Counted from the first letter of the stretch, positions 5,851 through 13,586 are shown. The stretch: 14,612 nt of DNA from an archaeon (GCA_021798095.1 JAJZYL010000013.1:1-14612), one strand, 5' to 3'. Program-made: numbers and translations. Notes: generated by a model from the letters alone, not told the origin.

Positions 5851-6268
5851 CTGCAAAACTAAGATGCGTGAGTGCTGATGCCTCTTGGACTCCGATGAAG
5901 AATGAATACCTATGTGTCAGCCACAGGCCTGATATGGCTGCAGCGGGCAGGACCGAGAAGTCCAACGCCCCGAATGAGGGTTATAAGAAATTATAGCCTT
6001 TCAGGCACGCCCTGAGACACACCGAACAGGCGAACGTGCCTACTAAGGGAAAAGAGAAGCCTAATACTCATAACGGTGTATACCGCAACCTTCAGTGCTT
6101 ACGGAAAAATGTTGAAATAATATTCATAAAGTTCCCTGAAGGGATAATCAAGTATCCACAAAGGAGCTGCTTGATACCGACAAAATTGTGTACACTAGCT
6201 GAAAAGGAAGTGGTATGTGCACTAAAATACCATTGATCGGTGGCTTAACGCAACGGATCTTATTGCAG
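5851..6268 (+). ncRNA. large structured RNA, candidate RNase P RNA
   Basis: A stretch without a credible protein gene that folds well on the plus strand only. The ends pair: CTGCAA/TTGCAG (5851-5856 with 6263-6268) and TAAGAT/ATCTTA (5860-5865 with 6257-6262), separated by a 3-nt bulge. Inside are CAGCCA/TGGCTG (5918-5940), GGGC-GGAC/GTCC-GCCC (5945-5970), an 11-bp stem capped by GAAA (5976-6001), a 7-bp stem AGGCACG/CGTGCCT (6003-6041) with an inner CCTG/CAGG, CGGT/ACCG (6074-6085) and an 8-bp stem at 6209-6234. A 12-bp helix, 5867-5878 with 6092-6103, has three G-U pairs. G-U pairs and the GNRA loop fix the strand. GAAGTCC (5957-5963) and GGCTTA (6242-6247) can form AAG-U-CCA/UGGCUU with a bulged U, the hallmark P4 helix of RNase P RNA, just inside the 3' strand of the end helix as in that RNA. 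That pairing competes with the GGAC/GTCC hairpin. The ACAGAAA motif and other RNase P core blocks were not found, so the identity is tentative. Confidence 0.5.
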
Positions 6269-6293
6269 GACGTCAAATAATACCAAGATCACC

Positions 6294-6299
6294 TTTTAA
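6294..6299 (+). promoter_or_regulatory. TATA box of the LLM oxidoreductase gene
   Basis: TTTTAA is centred 26.5 nt before the ATG at 6323. It therefore favours that start over the in-frame ATG at 6305. Confidence 0.5.
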
Positions 6300-6322
6300 G
6301 GAAGATGATATGCCTGTTGATC

Positions 6323-7210
6323 ATGGAGTTTGGTGTTTGTCTTCCAAATTATGGTAATGATATATCGCCAGATGGCCTAAAGAGGTTTGCCATTGCGGCA
6401 GAAGAGCTAGGATATACATCGGTATGGACCACGGATCATATACTCCTAAACGCAGAGAGTGTCTCGCCATACAAAAGTATTGTAGAAAGTGTTACCACGC
6501 TGGCCTATATAGCTGACTCAACAAGGAGGATAAAGCTCGGCATATCCTCACTAATAATAAGCATGCGAAACCCGATAATAACGACAAAACAGCTTGCCAC
6601 CATTGACTTCATAAGCGATGGAAGGCTTACGGTAGCGATTGGTACAGGCTGGAACAAGGGGGAGTTCTCCAGTCTAGGGGCAAATTTTCATGATAGGGGG
6701 ACAAGGACCAGTGAGTCGATAAGGCTGCTCAGGACCCTATGGAGCGGCAAGGCCAATTTTGAATCAGCGCACTTAAAGGAGAGGCTGTCCGGCGCCATCT
6801 TCCTTCCTAAACCAGTGCAGGAAAGGCTCCCTATACGGGTGGCTGGAGCTTCCGAGGCCGCCATGTTGCGGGCGGCCAGGCTAGGGGACGCGTGGCATCC
6901 GAACCTCTACAATATTGGTTTATTTGAAAAGTTAGTGGGAAGGTTTCGTGAAATTTCTAGCGAAAAGGATAAGCCGATATATGTAAGAGCGGCATTGAGC
7001 GTTGATCCGAAGGAGAGATCCTACAGGGATCCGCAGGGGGAAGAAAGGCCGATACTATCGTGCTCTGGAGCAGGAACCGCAGAATTGATTGAAAGGCTGA
7101 AAGAACAGAGGATCAGAGGGGTAATACTTTCGCAGAACTCTAGCGGAACGCGTACCATTGGAGAACAGATCAAATGCATAACTAGCTTTGCCGGGAGCTA
7201 TTTATATTAG
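6323..7210 (+). CDS. LLM-class (luciferase-like) oxidoreductase, probably F420-dependent
   Basis: A TIM-barrel flavin/F420-dependent oxidoreductase of the bacterial luciferase-like family, 295 residues. Visible blocks are MEFGVCLPNYG at the N-terminus, AEELGYTSVWTTDHIL (26-41), RRIKLGISSLIISMRNPI (68-85), the DFISDGRLTVAIGTGWNKGEF block (95-115) that lines the cofactor pocket, and RVAGASEAAMLRAARLGDAWHP downstream. The substrate is unknown. F420 is the likely cofactor because most archaeal members use it and the cofactor-synthesis gene cofD is in the same window. I chose 6323 because family members start as M-x-FG and a TATA box lies 26.5 nt upstream; a start at 6305 would add six residues. 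The last codons overlap the promoter of the next gene. Confidence 0.88.
   Translation: MEFGVCLPNYGNDISPDGLKRFAIAAEELGYTSVWTTDHILLNAESVSPYKSIVESVTTLAYIADSTRRIKLGISSLIISMRNPIITTKQLATIDFISDGRLTVAIGTGWNKGEFSSLGANFHDRGTRTSESIRLLRTLWSGKANFESAHLKERLSGAIFLPKPVQERLPIRVAGASEAAMLRAARLGDAWHPNLYNIGLFEKLVGRFREISSEKDKPIYVRAALSVDPKERSYRDPQGEERPILSCSGAGTAELIERLKEQRIRGVILSQNSSGTRTIGEQIKCITSFAGSYLY
7201..7209 (+). promoter_or_regulatory. TATA box of the HExxH gene
   Basis: TTTATATTA overlaps the last codons and stop of the LLM gene and lies about 25 nt before the ATG at 7229. The downstream gene therefore probably has its own leaderless transcript. Confidence 0.5.
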
Positions 7211-7228
7211 TTAAACGTTAAGTTTTTA

Positions 7229-7603
7229 ATGAAGACTCACGACGATGTACCGGATCCCTTTAAGGTTATGGTTGTAGCCCTAATTTTGGATTCGCATCCG
7301 GAAACCGCGTTGAAGATGCTGAGCGATCACTATAAGGTGGATCGGCCGAGTTTAAAGGTCGGCGTAATCAAGGGAAGGACAAAGGGCATCAAGGCCGTTT
7401 ACATATCAAGGAGGAAAGAGATCATGGCAGCAAGCAGTGAGTACCTATATGATCCGTTCGTTATAATTCATGAATTCTATCACCATCTTAGAAGCATAAC
7501 CGGGGTCCACAGAGGTACGGAAAGGTTTGCGGATGCATTTGCCATCGATTTTATCAAATCATACTTGCTAGCGGTAAAGGAGATAAAAAGGACAGCAAAT
7601 TGA
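7229..7603 (+). CDS. small HExxH metallopeptidase-like protein
   Basis: A 124-residue soluble protein. The motif HEFYHH (H81, E82, H85) is a classic HExxH zinc-binding and catalytic site, followed 12 residues on by ERFADAFAIDF with E98 as a likely third ligand. HExxH followed by ExxAxxFA resembles the ImmA/IrrE (COG2856, M78) group, but this protein is much shorter, consisting of little more than the catalytic core. There is no signal peptide or membrane segment, so it should act in the cytosol. Its substrate is unknown. It starts 18 nt after the LLM oxidoreductase and has its own TATA box, so co-transcription is possible but not required. It is convergent with the aldehyde dehydrogenase gene. 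Confidence 0.68.
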   Translation: MKTHDDVPDPFKVMVVALILDSHPETALKMLSDHYKVDRPSLKVGVIKGRTKGIKAVYISRRKEIMAASSEYLYDPFVIIHEFYHHLRSITGVHRGTERFADAFAIDFIKSYLLAVKEIKRTAN

Positions 7604-7645
7604 AATTCCAGCGATAAATATCGATGTTAAGCCAGTTGTGTTACG

Positions 7646-9199
7646 TCAGAAGACCTTCTTTCCCATAGCTCCTGGTTCCAAGTTAAACACTATGGTCTTA
7701 AGGTTCGTCATTTCATCTATGCTAAATCCCACTCCCTCCCTTCCCGTGCCAGAGCTTCTGGTGCCGCCAAACGGGAAGTAGCCTATACCGTGTCTAGGCA
7801 TATCGTTTACGGTGACTTCTCCCACCGATAACGATTTTGAAACTCTCCATATGTCGTAGAAGTTATTTGAAAATATGCAGGAATCAAGCCCGTATCTACT
7901 CTGCAGCGAGACAGCTATGGCCTCCTCCCTGTCCTTTACAGCGTGGATTGGTATGACCGGGCCGAACGTCTCCTCCCATAATATCCTCGCTGATACTGGA
8001 ACATTCCCCAGGATCGTAGGCTCAACATAACAGTCGCGAACCTTCCCGCCCATTAACAGGCTGGCGCCCTTCTTCAAGGCGTCCTCGATCAGGGCCTTTA
8101 CCCTCACTGCGGCGTCTTCATTGACCAGAGGGCCGACCTTGACCCCATCATCCTTAAGTGGGTCCCCCAATCTGTATTCCTTACCATAATTAAGAATGCG
8201 TTCGGTGAGCTGCTTTGAAACCTTCTTCACCGTGAGCACAGCGCTTATGGCGTCGCACCTCTGGCCGGCGTTTCTGAAACTACCATCTACAATCTTTTTC
8301 GCAGCTAGGTCAATATCAGCGTCGCCAAGGACAATGGCATAAGCCTTTCCGCCTAGCTCAAGGTGCAGCTTTTTAATTCCGGCAACCGATACTATGCTGT
8401 TTCCCCCACCGGTGCTTCCGGTGAAACTTATCATTGAGACATATTGATTTGACGCTAGAGCTTTTCCAACAGTCGACCCCGGTCCGTTTATAACGCTCAC
8501 TGTTCCCTTAGGGACTCCCGCAGCGTTTAGGATCTGGGTAAATAGGATGGTGGATATCGGGGTCTCGGTGGCAGGTTTTACTATGACGCTATTACCGGCA
8601 AGTAATGCCGGTATTATCTTTGATCCGGGTATGTAGAGCGGATAGTTAAAAGGGCCTATAGCTAAGACTACTCCTACAGGTTCCCTTATTACCAGCGCCA
8701 TCTTCTTTGACGTATCTTTGGACCAGTCTCCTGGCATATATTCTCCAAAGATCTTTCTGGCATCCTCCATAGTCAAGCTCATCCTTGATGCTAATGAGCG
8801 TATTTCACCGATTGCATCATCCCTGGTTTTTCCCCCTTCGAGCATAAGGGCTCTGGCCATTTCTTCTTCTCTTTCAAGCAGTATATGCCTTGCCTCCTGA
8901 AGTATCTCCACCCTTTCTATCCCAGCCAGTTCCCTTATCATTTTCTGATTCTCCTTGGCAGCATCTACAGCATGGCCGGCTTGGTTTAAGGACGCAGTGC
9001 TCAGATAGGCGAAATGGCCTCCGTCAAAGGGAGTAATCACCTCTATTCTTTCTCCCTTTCCATCCTGCCATTCGCCATCAATGAATAATCTAAATACGGG
9101 GAGTTCATTTTCATCCTTGTAGATAAGGTCCTCAAAGAAGGATGAAATGTTCAGATCGTATTCGCTAACACTGGTTAGCTTGCGTCCTCCGGCCTTCAT
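7646..9199 (-). CDS. gapN: aldehyde dehydrogenase, GAPN-like (non-phosphorylating glyceraldehyde-3-phosphate dehydrogenase)
   Basis: An NAD(P)+-dependent aldehyde dehydrogenase of 517 residues. Catalytic elements are N185 in GPFNYPL, K208 in VIVKPATE, the FTGSTGGG turn (259-266), E281 in LELGGK, and the nucleophile C315 in NAGQRCDA. The QRCDA context and the C-terminal FPFGGTRSSGTGREGVGFSIDEMTNLKTIVFN region resemble archaeal GAPN enzymes such as those of Sulfolobales and Thermoproteales. Those oxidise glyceraldehyde-3-phosphate directly to 3-phosphoglycerate without making ATP. Related aldehyde dehydrogenases (glyceraldehyde or semialdehyde) cannot be excluded. A TATA box 26.5 nt upstream supports the ATG at 9199. 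It is transcribed alone, divergently from cbf5. Confidence 0.85.
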   Translation of the reverse strand: MKAGGRKLTSVSEYDLNISSFFEDLIYKDENELPVFRLFIDGEWQDGKGERIEVITPFDGGHFAYLSTASLNQAGHAVDAAKENQKMIRELAGIERVEILQEARHILLEREEEMARALMLEGGKTRDDAIGEIRSLASRMSLTMEDARKIFGEYMPGDWSKDTSKKMALVIREPVGVVLAIGPFNYPLYIPGSKIIPALLAGNSVIVKPATETPISTILFTQILNAAGVPKGTVSVINGPGSTVGKALASNQYVSMISFTGSTGGGNSIVSVAGIKKLHLELGGKAYAIVLGDADIDLAAKKIVDGSFRNAGQRCDAISAVLTVKKVSKQLTERILNYGKEYRLGDPLKDDGVKVGPLVNEDAAVRVKALIEDALKKGASLLMGGKVRDCYVEPTILGNVPVSARILWEETFGPVIPIHAVKDREEAIAVSLQSRYGLDSCIFSNNFYDIWRVSKSLSVGEVTVNDMPRHGIGYFPFGGTRSSGTGREGVGFSIDEMTNLKTIVFNLEPGAMGKKVF

Positions 9200-9220
9200 G
9201 GTTGGTAAAGCACGTGATGC

Positions 9221-9230
9221 TATAGATAAA
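9221..9230 (-). promoter_or_regulatory. TATA box of the aldehyde dehydrogenase gene
   Basis: TTTATCTATA on the minus strand is centred 26.5 nt before the ATG at 9199. This fits a leaderless transcript. Confidence 0.55.
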
Positions 9231-9365
9231 GTTTATCTCCCTCGTCTCCGCTCTAGCGCTGATTACTGGGAGGATAGGTAAAACGAGATTTGATATTTAG
9301 CCTGTTTACAGCCTGAGGATGTACGTATAATTACTCTAAAGGTCAATTGAAGGTCAATAAAAAGC

Positions 9366-9371
9366 TTTTAA
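9366..9371 (+). promoter_or_regulatory. TATA-like box of cbf5
   Basis: TTTTAA within GCTTTTAAGC is centred 23.5 nt before the ATG at 9392. An alternative TATAAT at 9326-9331 lies only about 18 nt before a TTG codon at 9347, too close for a leaderless start there. Confidence 0.4.
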
Positions 9372-9391
9372 GCGGAAATAAACCTGATCCG

Positions 9392-10402
9392 ATGAGGAAG
9401 ATGGGAGAGTTTAAACAAAGGCTGTTCGAAAGGATCAAGTTCATAGATGAGGAGGAGGAATTGAATTATGGTTCCTCCCCTGAGGGCAGGAGCGTAAAAG
9501 ATCTTCTGGAATACGGCTTCATACCGCTTGATAAGCCGGTTGGGCAAACCAGCCAGCAGGTGGATTCCTGGGTAAAACACATGCTTAAGGCGGAAAAGGC
9601 TGGCCACAGTGGTACTCTGGATCCGCAAGTATCAGGCCTTCTCCCCATAGGCTTAAACTCGGCGACAAAGGCGCTTGGCGCACTGCTGCTCGGTTCCAAG
9701 ACGTACATCGCCGTTATGAAAGTCCACCAGAATATTGATGAAGCCAATGTAAGACGCGTCCTGAAGGAATTTACAGGCCCTATATATCAATGGCCGCCAA
9801 TGAGGTCCGCCGTCAAAAGACAGAGAAGGATAAAGAACATCTATGAAATAAATGTTGAAGAGGTTGATCAGCAACTTTTCCTTCTTACCATCAAGTGCGA
9901 GGCCGGCACTTATGTGAGGAAGCTGATATACGATATGGGTGAGGTCCTTGAGACGGGTGCTACTATGATTGACCTAAGGCGCACGCGCGTTGCAGACCTG
10001 GATGAAAGCCAGGGGTTCGTAAAACTGCTAGATATACGAATAGCGCAGGATGCGCTGGAAAGACGGGGAGACGATGGGCCGCTTAGAAGCGCAGTCAAGC
10101 CAATTGAAATAGCTCTAACGCATCTTGGTTCCATAGTCTGCAAGGATTCAGCAGTGGAGTCGCTGTGCCAGGGGGCGTACTTGGCCATACCCGGGGTAAT
10201 AGGGTTCGATCCGCGTATCAGAAAGGGTGATACCCTGGCAATTTATACACAAAAGGGGGAAGTAATAGCCTTGGCCACCGCACAAATGGACGCCCACGAC
10301 ATCGAGGAATCCCCTCGAGGGATCGTGGCCACGGTCAACAGGGTCATAATGAAGGCTGGGACCTACCCAAGGATGTGGAAGAAGTCAGATATGAACCAAT
10401 AG
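9392..10402 (+). CDS. cbf5: H/ACA RNP pseudouridine synthase Cbf5 (dyskerin/TruB family)
   Basis: The catalytic subunit of archaeal H/ACA ribonucleoproteins, which isomerise uridines in rRNA under guide-RNA direction; it also makes Psi55 in tRNA with Nop10 and Gar1. From the ATG at 9392 the protein has 336 residues. It contains an N-terminal DKFD-like region, GFIPLDKPVGQTS (42-54), the catalytic aspartate D77 in HSGTLDPQVSG, and the CEAGTYVRKLIYDMG block. A C-terminal PUA domain runs from about 240 to 330 (AVESLCQGAYLAIPGV, KGDTLAIYTQKGEVIALA). A TTG at 9347 in frame would add 15 residues, but the TATA position and family alignment favour 9392. No H/ACA guide RNA was recognised nearby. It ends 40 nt before the convergent PMM/PGM stop. 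Confidence 0.94.
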   Translation: MRKMGEFKQRLFERIKFIDEEEELNYGSSPEGRSVKDLLEYGFIPLDKPVGQTSQQVDSWVKHMLKAEKAGHSGTLDPQVSGLLPIGLNSATKALGALLLGSKTYIAVMKVHQNIDEANVRRVLKEFTGPIYQWPPMRSAVKRQRRIKNIYEINVEEVDQQLFLLTIKCEAGTYVRKLIYDMGEVLETGATMIDLRRTRVADLDESQGFVKLLDIRIAQDALERRGDDGPLRSAVKPIEIALTHLGSIVCKDSAVESLCQGAYLAIPGVIGFDPRIRKGDTLAIYTQKGEVIALATAQMDAHDIEESPRGIVATVNRVIMKAGTYPRMWKKSDMNQ

Positions 10403-10442
10403 CGATCGCGATTTAGATCGAAAGGCTCTCATTGAAGACATT

Positions 10443-11798
10443 CTATTTTGGCAATTGAATGGAATCCATGGCTTCCCTTACCATCTCCGTCGCCAGCTTT
10501 ACGAGCCTTTTATTTCCGCTCCCCTCGGCTCTAATTTTCAATTGAGGCATGGTATTGGACATCCTGATGAGCACCCACCCATCATCGAAGTAGGCCTTTA
10601 TGCCGTCGATTTTGCTAACATTTTTGGCATCCAATGCGAGCTTATTCCCTATGTTTTCCATTATTTGGGCCTTCAATTCACTGGGCACATCAATTTCAAG
10701 CACGGGTGATGATGGAAGTGTAGGTATATCCGAAGCCAGACTCGAAAGAGGCCTTCCATAGCGCTTGATCACTTCTGCCATCACTATGGCGGCGAACAGC
10801 GCGTCGTCCAGTCCATAGACGTCGGAAAAATAATAATGCCCGCTTATTTCGCCTCCCAGCAACGCCCCCTCCCTGATCATTGTATCCATGATATAGGCAT
10901 GGCCGACACGGCTTTCGATCACTTCTCCGCCTAGGCTTGCCATATACGATTGAGTAGCGGATGATATATTCACTTCAGTAACGATCCTACCCGCCCAATT
11001 ATTCCTCTCCAGATAATATCTTCCAATTAGCGCCAGAGCGACGTCCCCCGACAACGTCTTGCCCCGTTCATCTACGAAAAGGGCTCGATCGCCATCGCCA
11101 TCGAAGGCCACGCCAAGGGCTGCCCCGCTATCGGTAACGGACCGCTTTAAAGCCCCTATTGACTCATCCTTTGGCTCAGGAGGACGAGATGGAAATGACC
11201 CATCGGGTGTGTCGTTTATAGTAGTCACGCGTGCTCCGACCACCTCCAAGGCCCGACGAGCTGCCCTGTAAGTTGCTCCATTTCCCACATCAAGCACCAC
11301 CTTCATTCCCCCGAGAGGTGGTACCCTTTCAGCTATGTAACGAAGGTATTCGTCTTCCACGTTCACATCCACAGCACTTCCACCGGCTTTGGCAGACGGC
11401 ATCTCCGTTCCAGAATCGAATATATTCTTGAGCCGTTCCATCCCCATGCCGGCGGCAACGATATAAGCCCCCTCTCTGCATAGCTTGAACCCATTATATT
11501 CGGGAGGATTGTGACTGGCCGTCACCATTATCCCCCCGTCTAACCTTCGATGGACTATCGCAAAATAGAAAAGCGGGGTGGGCACAATTCCCAAACGCTC
11601 AACTTTATTACCCGATCTGACGAGCGAAGATATAAGGGCTCTGCTAAGTTCATCGCTCTGATTTCGGACATCCATTGCGACGGCCAACCTTGACCTTTTA
11701 CCGAGGTAGACAGAGAACGCTTCCCCAAGCCGCCTAGCAAAATTTTCATCTATTTCCTTGCCCACTATTCCCCTTATGTCATATGCATGGAAGGCCAT
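10443..11798 (-). CDS. phosphomannomutase/phosphoglucomutase (alpha-D-phosphohexomutase)
   Basis: Interconverts hexose-6-phosphate and hexose-1-phosphate, supplying sugar-1-phosphates for nucleotide sugars. The 451-residue protein has all four domain signatures: the phosphoserine loop TASHNPPEYNG (S95 active), the metal loop DGDGDR (D233, D235, D237), the sugar-specificity loop GGEISGH (315-321), and the C-terminal phosphate-binding loop RMSNTMPQLKIRAEG (412-426). The GExSGH form is shared by enzymes acting on mannose and glucose; glucosamine mutases differ, so PMM/PGM is the best call. The start is fixed by a strong TATA box about 28 nt upstream. The gene is divergent from nre. Confidence 0.93.
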   Translation of the reverse strand: MAFHAYDIRGIVGKEIDENFARRLGEAFSVYLGKRSRLAVAMDVRNQSDELSRALISSLVRSGNKVERLGIVPTPLFYFAIVHRRLDGGIMVTASHNPPEYNGFKLCREGAYIVAAGMGMERLKNIFDSGTEMPSAKAGGSAVDVNVEDEYLRYIAERVPPLGGMKVVLDVGNGATYRAARRALEVVGARVTTINDTPDGSFPSRPPEPKDESIGALKRSVTDSGAALGVAFDGDGDRALFVDERGKTLSGDVALALIGRYYLERNNWAGRIVTEVNISSATQSYMASLGGEVIESRVGHAYIMDTMIREGALLGGEISGHYYFSDVYGLDDALFAAIVMAEVIKRYGRPLSSLASDIPTLPSSPVLEIDVPSELKAQIMENIGNKLALDAKNVSKIDGIKAYFDDGWVLIRMSNTMPQLKIRAEGSGNKRLVKLATEMVREAMDSIQLPK

Positions 11799-11821
11799 AG
11801 CCCTAGTTCAAGCTTTGTACT

Positions 11822-11830
11822 AATATATAT
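11822..11830 (-). promoter_or_regulatory. TATA box of the PMM/PGM gene
   Basis: An AAAATATATATTA stretch on the minus strand is centred about 28 nt before the ATG at 11798. This fits a leaderless transcript. Confidence 0.55.
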
Positions 11831-11908
11831 TTTGAATTTTTCTCAGGAACTGGTCCAATATGCGTTACTGCTTCCGATATCTTGGCTATATCAACGTGGG
11901 CAGTTCTA

Positions 11909-11915
11909 TTTATTA
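11909..11915 (+). promoter_or_regulatory. TATA box of nre
   Basis: TTTATTA is centred 27 nt before the ATG at 11939. It favours that first ATG over the in-frame ATGs at 11945, 11951 and 11978. Confidence 0.5.
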
Positions 11916-11938
11916 GTAGGATAGGATAACCGACCTTA

Positions 11939-13129
11939 ATGGTGATGGGCATGGAGGGCAACGGATGGCGCGGGGGCATGAAAATAAATGAAATACTAGA
12001 GATGCTAAAGGAACCCCTATGGCAAAGGCGGTGGAGCCCTGGAACGCTTGCGGGAACCACTCCCCCAGCCACGTTTGTAGGGGAAAGCGGGTACCCTAGG
12101 GTTTCGGTTGGCTCGGCCCTGCCCCAGCACGAAAGACAATTATCCGTATATGAAGATCCTAGATCATGGCTTGACATGACCATTGATGAAATTGTGGCGC
12201 TAAGGACGTATGCTGTGCTTCCCGTGAAAAAGGCAAAGGTAGCCCCCATAGGCGACCGCGATATCGAGCTGTTTCAGCAGATGACAATGGGCGATAGTCC
12301 TGTGGATACAGAACTAAAGGTAGGAAAGATCGTCAGGAGATCACCGGTCTTCAACGGTTATTATGCGCCGGTCGGTACGTCAATCGAAGCATTGAAAGTA
12401 CTCTACATGGCAAATCCGAAAGTGCCAAGGCCTATAGAAAAGGTGGCAGGTGACAGGGATATGAAGGCCTCTGATGGGGCTCTGGCCCTTTATAACTCTG
12501 GCATCTCAATTTACAAAATACAAAATCTGCTTTCGATTGGCCTTGTAGGGCGGAAGAGAAGGCTCGTCCCGACAAAATGGGGAATAACAGCAACCGATTC
12601 AATGATAGGTGACGCCCTTCTAGATTTAATAAAGGACTTCCCAAGGATAGACCGTTATCTGGTAAGCCATGGCTACTTTTTGGGAAACCGTTTCGTGGTT
12701 ATCCTGACCCCCGATAACTGGCAGTTCGAGATGCTGGAGAGCTGGTTGCCATTCTTCGGCCGCCAGAATACGGACACCACTATAGCCGCTGATCATGAAG
12801 GTTATTTTGGGAGGTCGGCTTACGCCAGCAACATTGAAGGCGCTTATTACGCTGCAAGGCTGGCTATATTGGAGTACCTTAGGAGGATCAGAAAACAGGC
12901 AGGGGGCATAGTCCTTATGGAGGTGGACAGGAACTGGACCACTTCGCTTGGCGTATGGAGGGTAAGGGAGGGGATCAGGAGGGCGCTGCAGCAGTTTACA
13001 ACCTATGACGAACTTGATAGTGCTAAAAATGCGGCGCTTTGCCTTATGAGCACTAAGAAAGATAACTGGATAAGAAGCTCCTTATTACTGACAAAAAGGC
13101 AGCTCGATATTACGCAGTTCTTGTCCTGA
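11939..13129 (+). CDS. Nre-family archaeal DNA repair protein
   Basis: A 396-residue member of the archaeal Nre family (N-terminal DUF650 and C-terminal DUF651 regions), linked in Haloferax to repair of DNA damage. Diagnostic blocks are FVGESGYPRVSVG (46-58), SLWL-like DPRSWLDMTIDEIVALR, RRLVPTKWGITATDS in the centre, and later GRSAYASNIEGAYYAARLAILEYL and SLGVWRVREGIRRAL. The extreme C-terminus, QLDITQFL (Q388-L395), is a good match to a PCNA-interacting peptide (QxxhxxFa), as reported for other Nre proteins. The N-terminal zinc finger found in some members is absent. The first ATG is chosen because a TATA box is 27 nt upstream; M14 (11978) aligns better with some family starts and is the alternative. 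Its stop is one base from the S8e stop. Confidence 0.9.
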   Translation: MVMGMEGNGWRGGMKINEILEMLKEPLWQRRWSPGTLAGTTPPATFVGESGYPRVSVGSALPQHERQLSVYEDPRSWLDMTIDEIVALRTYAVLPVKKAKVAPIGDRDIELFQQMTMGDSPVDTELKVGKIVRRSPVFNGYYAPVGTSIEALKVLYMANPKVPRPIEKVAGDRDMKASDGALALYNSGISIYKIQNLLSIGLVGRKRRLVPTKWGITATDSMIGDALLDLIKDFPRIDRYLVSHGYFLGNRFVVILTPDNWQFEMLESWLPFFGRQNTDTTIAADHEGYFGRSAYASNIEGAYYAARLAILEYLRRIRKQAGGIVLMEVDRNWTTSLGVWRVREGIRRALQQFTTYDELDSAKNAALCLMSTKKDNWIRSSLLLTKRQLDITQFLS

Positions 13130-13130
13130 A

Positions 13131-13508
13131 CTATTTAACGGCTACCCCGTTTAATGAACCCGTCGATGAAGGCTTCGATGTAACCCTGACCTTTCCGATT
13201 TCCGTATTAAGGATTGAGCCCTTTGTTACGATGCCGCGCCTTTCGTAGTCCCGATTGGCCTGGTTACTTATGAAGGCGGTTATCTTTGCCTTCTGCACTT
13301 TATTATCGGCCGTGGCTACATTGATCGTGGCAGCCTGAACGAGAAAATCCCGGTAGGCGCCACCCTTTATGCGCCTGTTCTGAACCACCTGCTTGTCGAC
13401 TACTGGTTCCTTTGGTAGTCGCTTTGACTCCCTTCTCCTCCGACTTCGGTATGCCTTTCTCCTTCCCCCAGTGAGTTTACGCTTTGTCAAATTTTCGGTA
13501 TTTACCAT
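13131..13508 (-). CDS. rps8e: 30S ribosomal protein S8e
   Basis: A 125-residue archaeal/eukaryotic-type small-subunit ribosomal protein. The N-terminal KRKLTGGRRKAYRSRRRRE segment (9-27) is the family hallmark and very basic, for rRNA contact. It is followed by RIKGGAYRDFLVQAATINV, ANRDYERRGIVTKGSILNTEIGKVRVTSKP and an ending in NGVAVK. The length is normal for archaeal S8e. The TATA box TTTAAA, centred 27.5 nt before the ATG, predicts a leaderless mRNA. The gene follows cofD in the same direction but has its own promoter in the 78-nt gap. It is convergent with nre, with one base between the stops. Confidence 0.95.
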   Translation of the reverse strand: MVNTENLTKRKLTGGRRKAYRSRRRRESKRLPKEPVVDKQVVQNRRIKGGAYRDFLVQAATINVATADNKVQKAKITAFISNQANRDYERRGIVTKGSILNTEIGKVRVTSKPSSTGSLNGVAVK

Positions 13509-13532
13509 TAAAAGGGGTATCTGTATACTCGA

Positions 13533-13538
13533 TTTAAA
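13533..13538 (-). promoter_or_regulatory. TATA box of rps8e
   Basis: TTTAAA in CGTTTAAATC (minus strand) is centred 27.5 nt before the ATG at 13508. Confidence 0.6.
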
Positions 13539-13586
13539 CGTTGCTGAAAGGAAATAATAAGACGAATGCAGGTCTCAGCTTTGCAT

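Noticed and set aside
6003..6050. CTGAGA followed by CCGAACAGG, reminiscent of a TPP riboswitch.
   Set aside because: The rest of the THI-box core is absent, the downstream gene is not thiamine-related, and it has its own leaderless promoter.
5822..6236. A plus-strand frame open for about 138 codons apart from a single TAG at 5994-5996, which could suggest a pseudogene or a read-through (pyrrolysine-like) gene.
   Set aside because: No recognisable protein and many cysteines. The TAG lies inside the perfectly paired 11-bp hairpin, and the same DNA is better explained as structured RNA.
6036..6236. A 66-residue plus-strand frame starting with GTG.
   Set aside because: No family, no suitably placed TATA box or ribosome binding site, and it lies inside the RNA candidate.
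5851..6268. SRP (7S) RNA as the identity of the structured RNA.
   Set aside because: The helix 8 signature (GGAAGG with AGCAG) is not present on either strand of this stretch.
10402..10409. The palindrome GCGATCGC between cbf5 and the PMM/PGM gene.
   Set aside because: A single occurrence in 14.6 kb, so there is no evidence of a repeated element.
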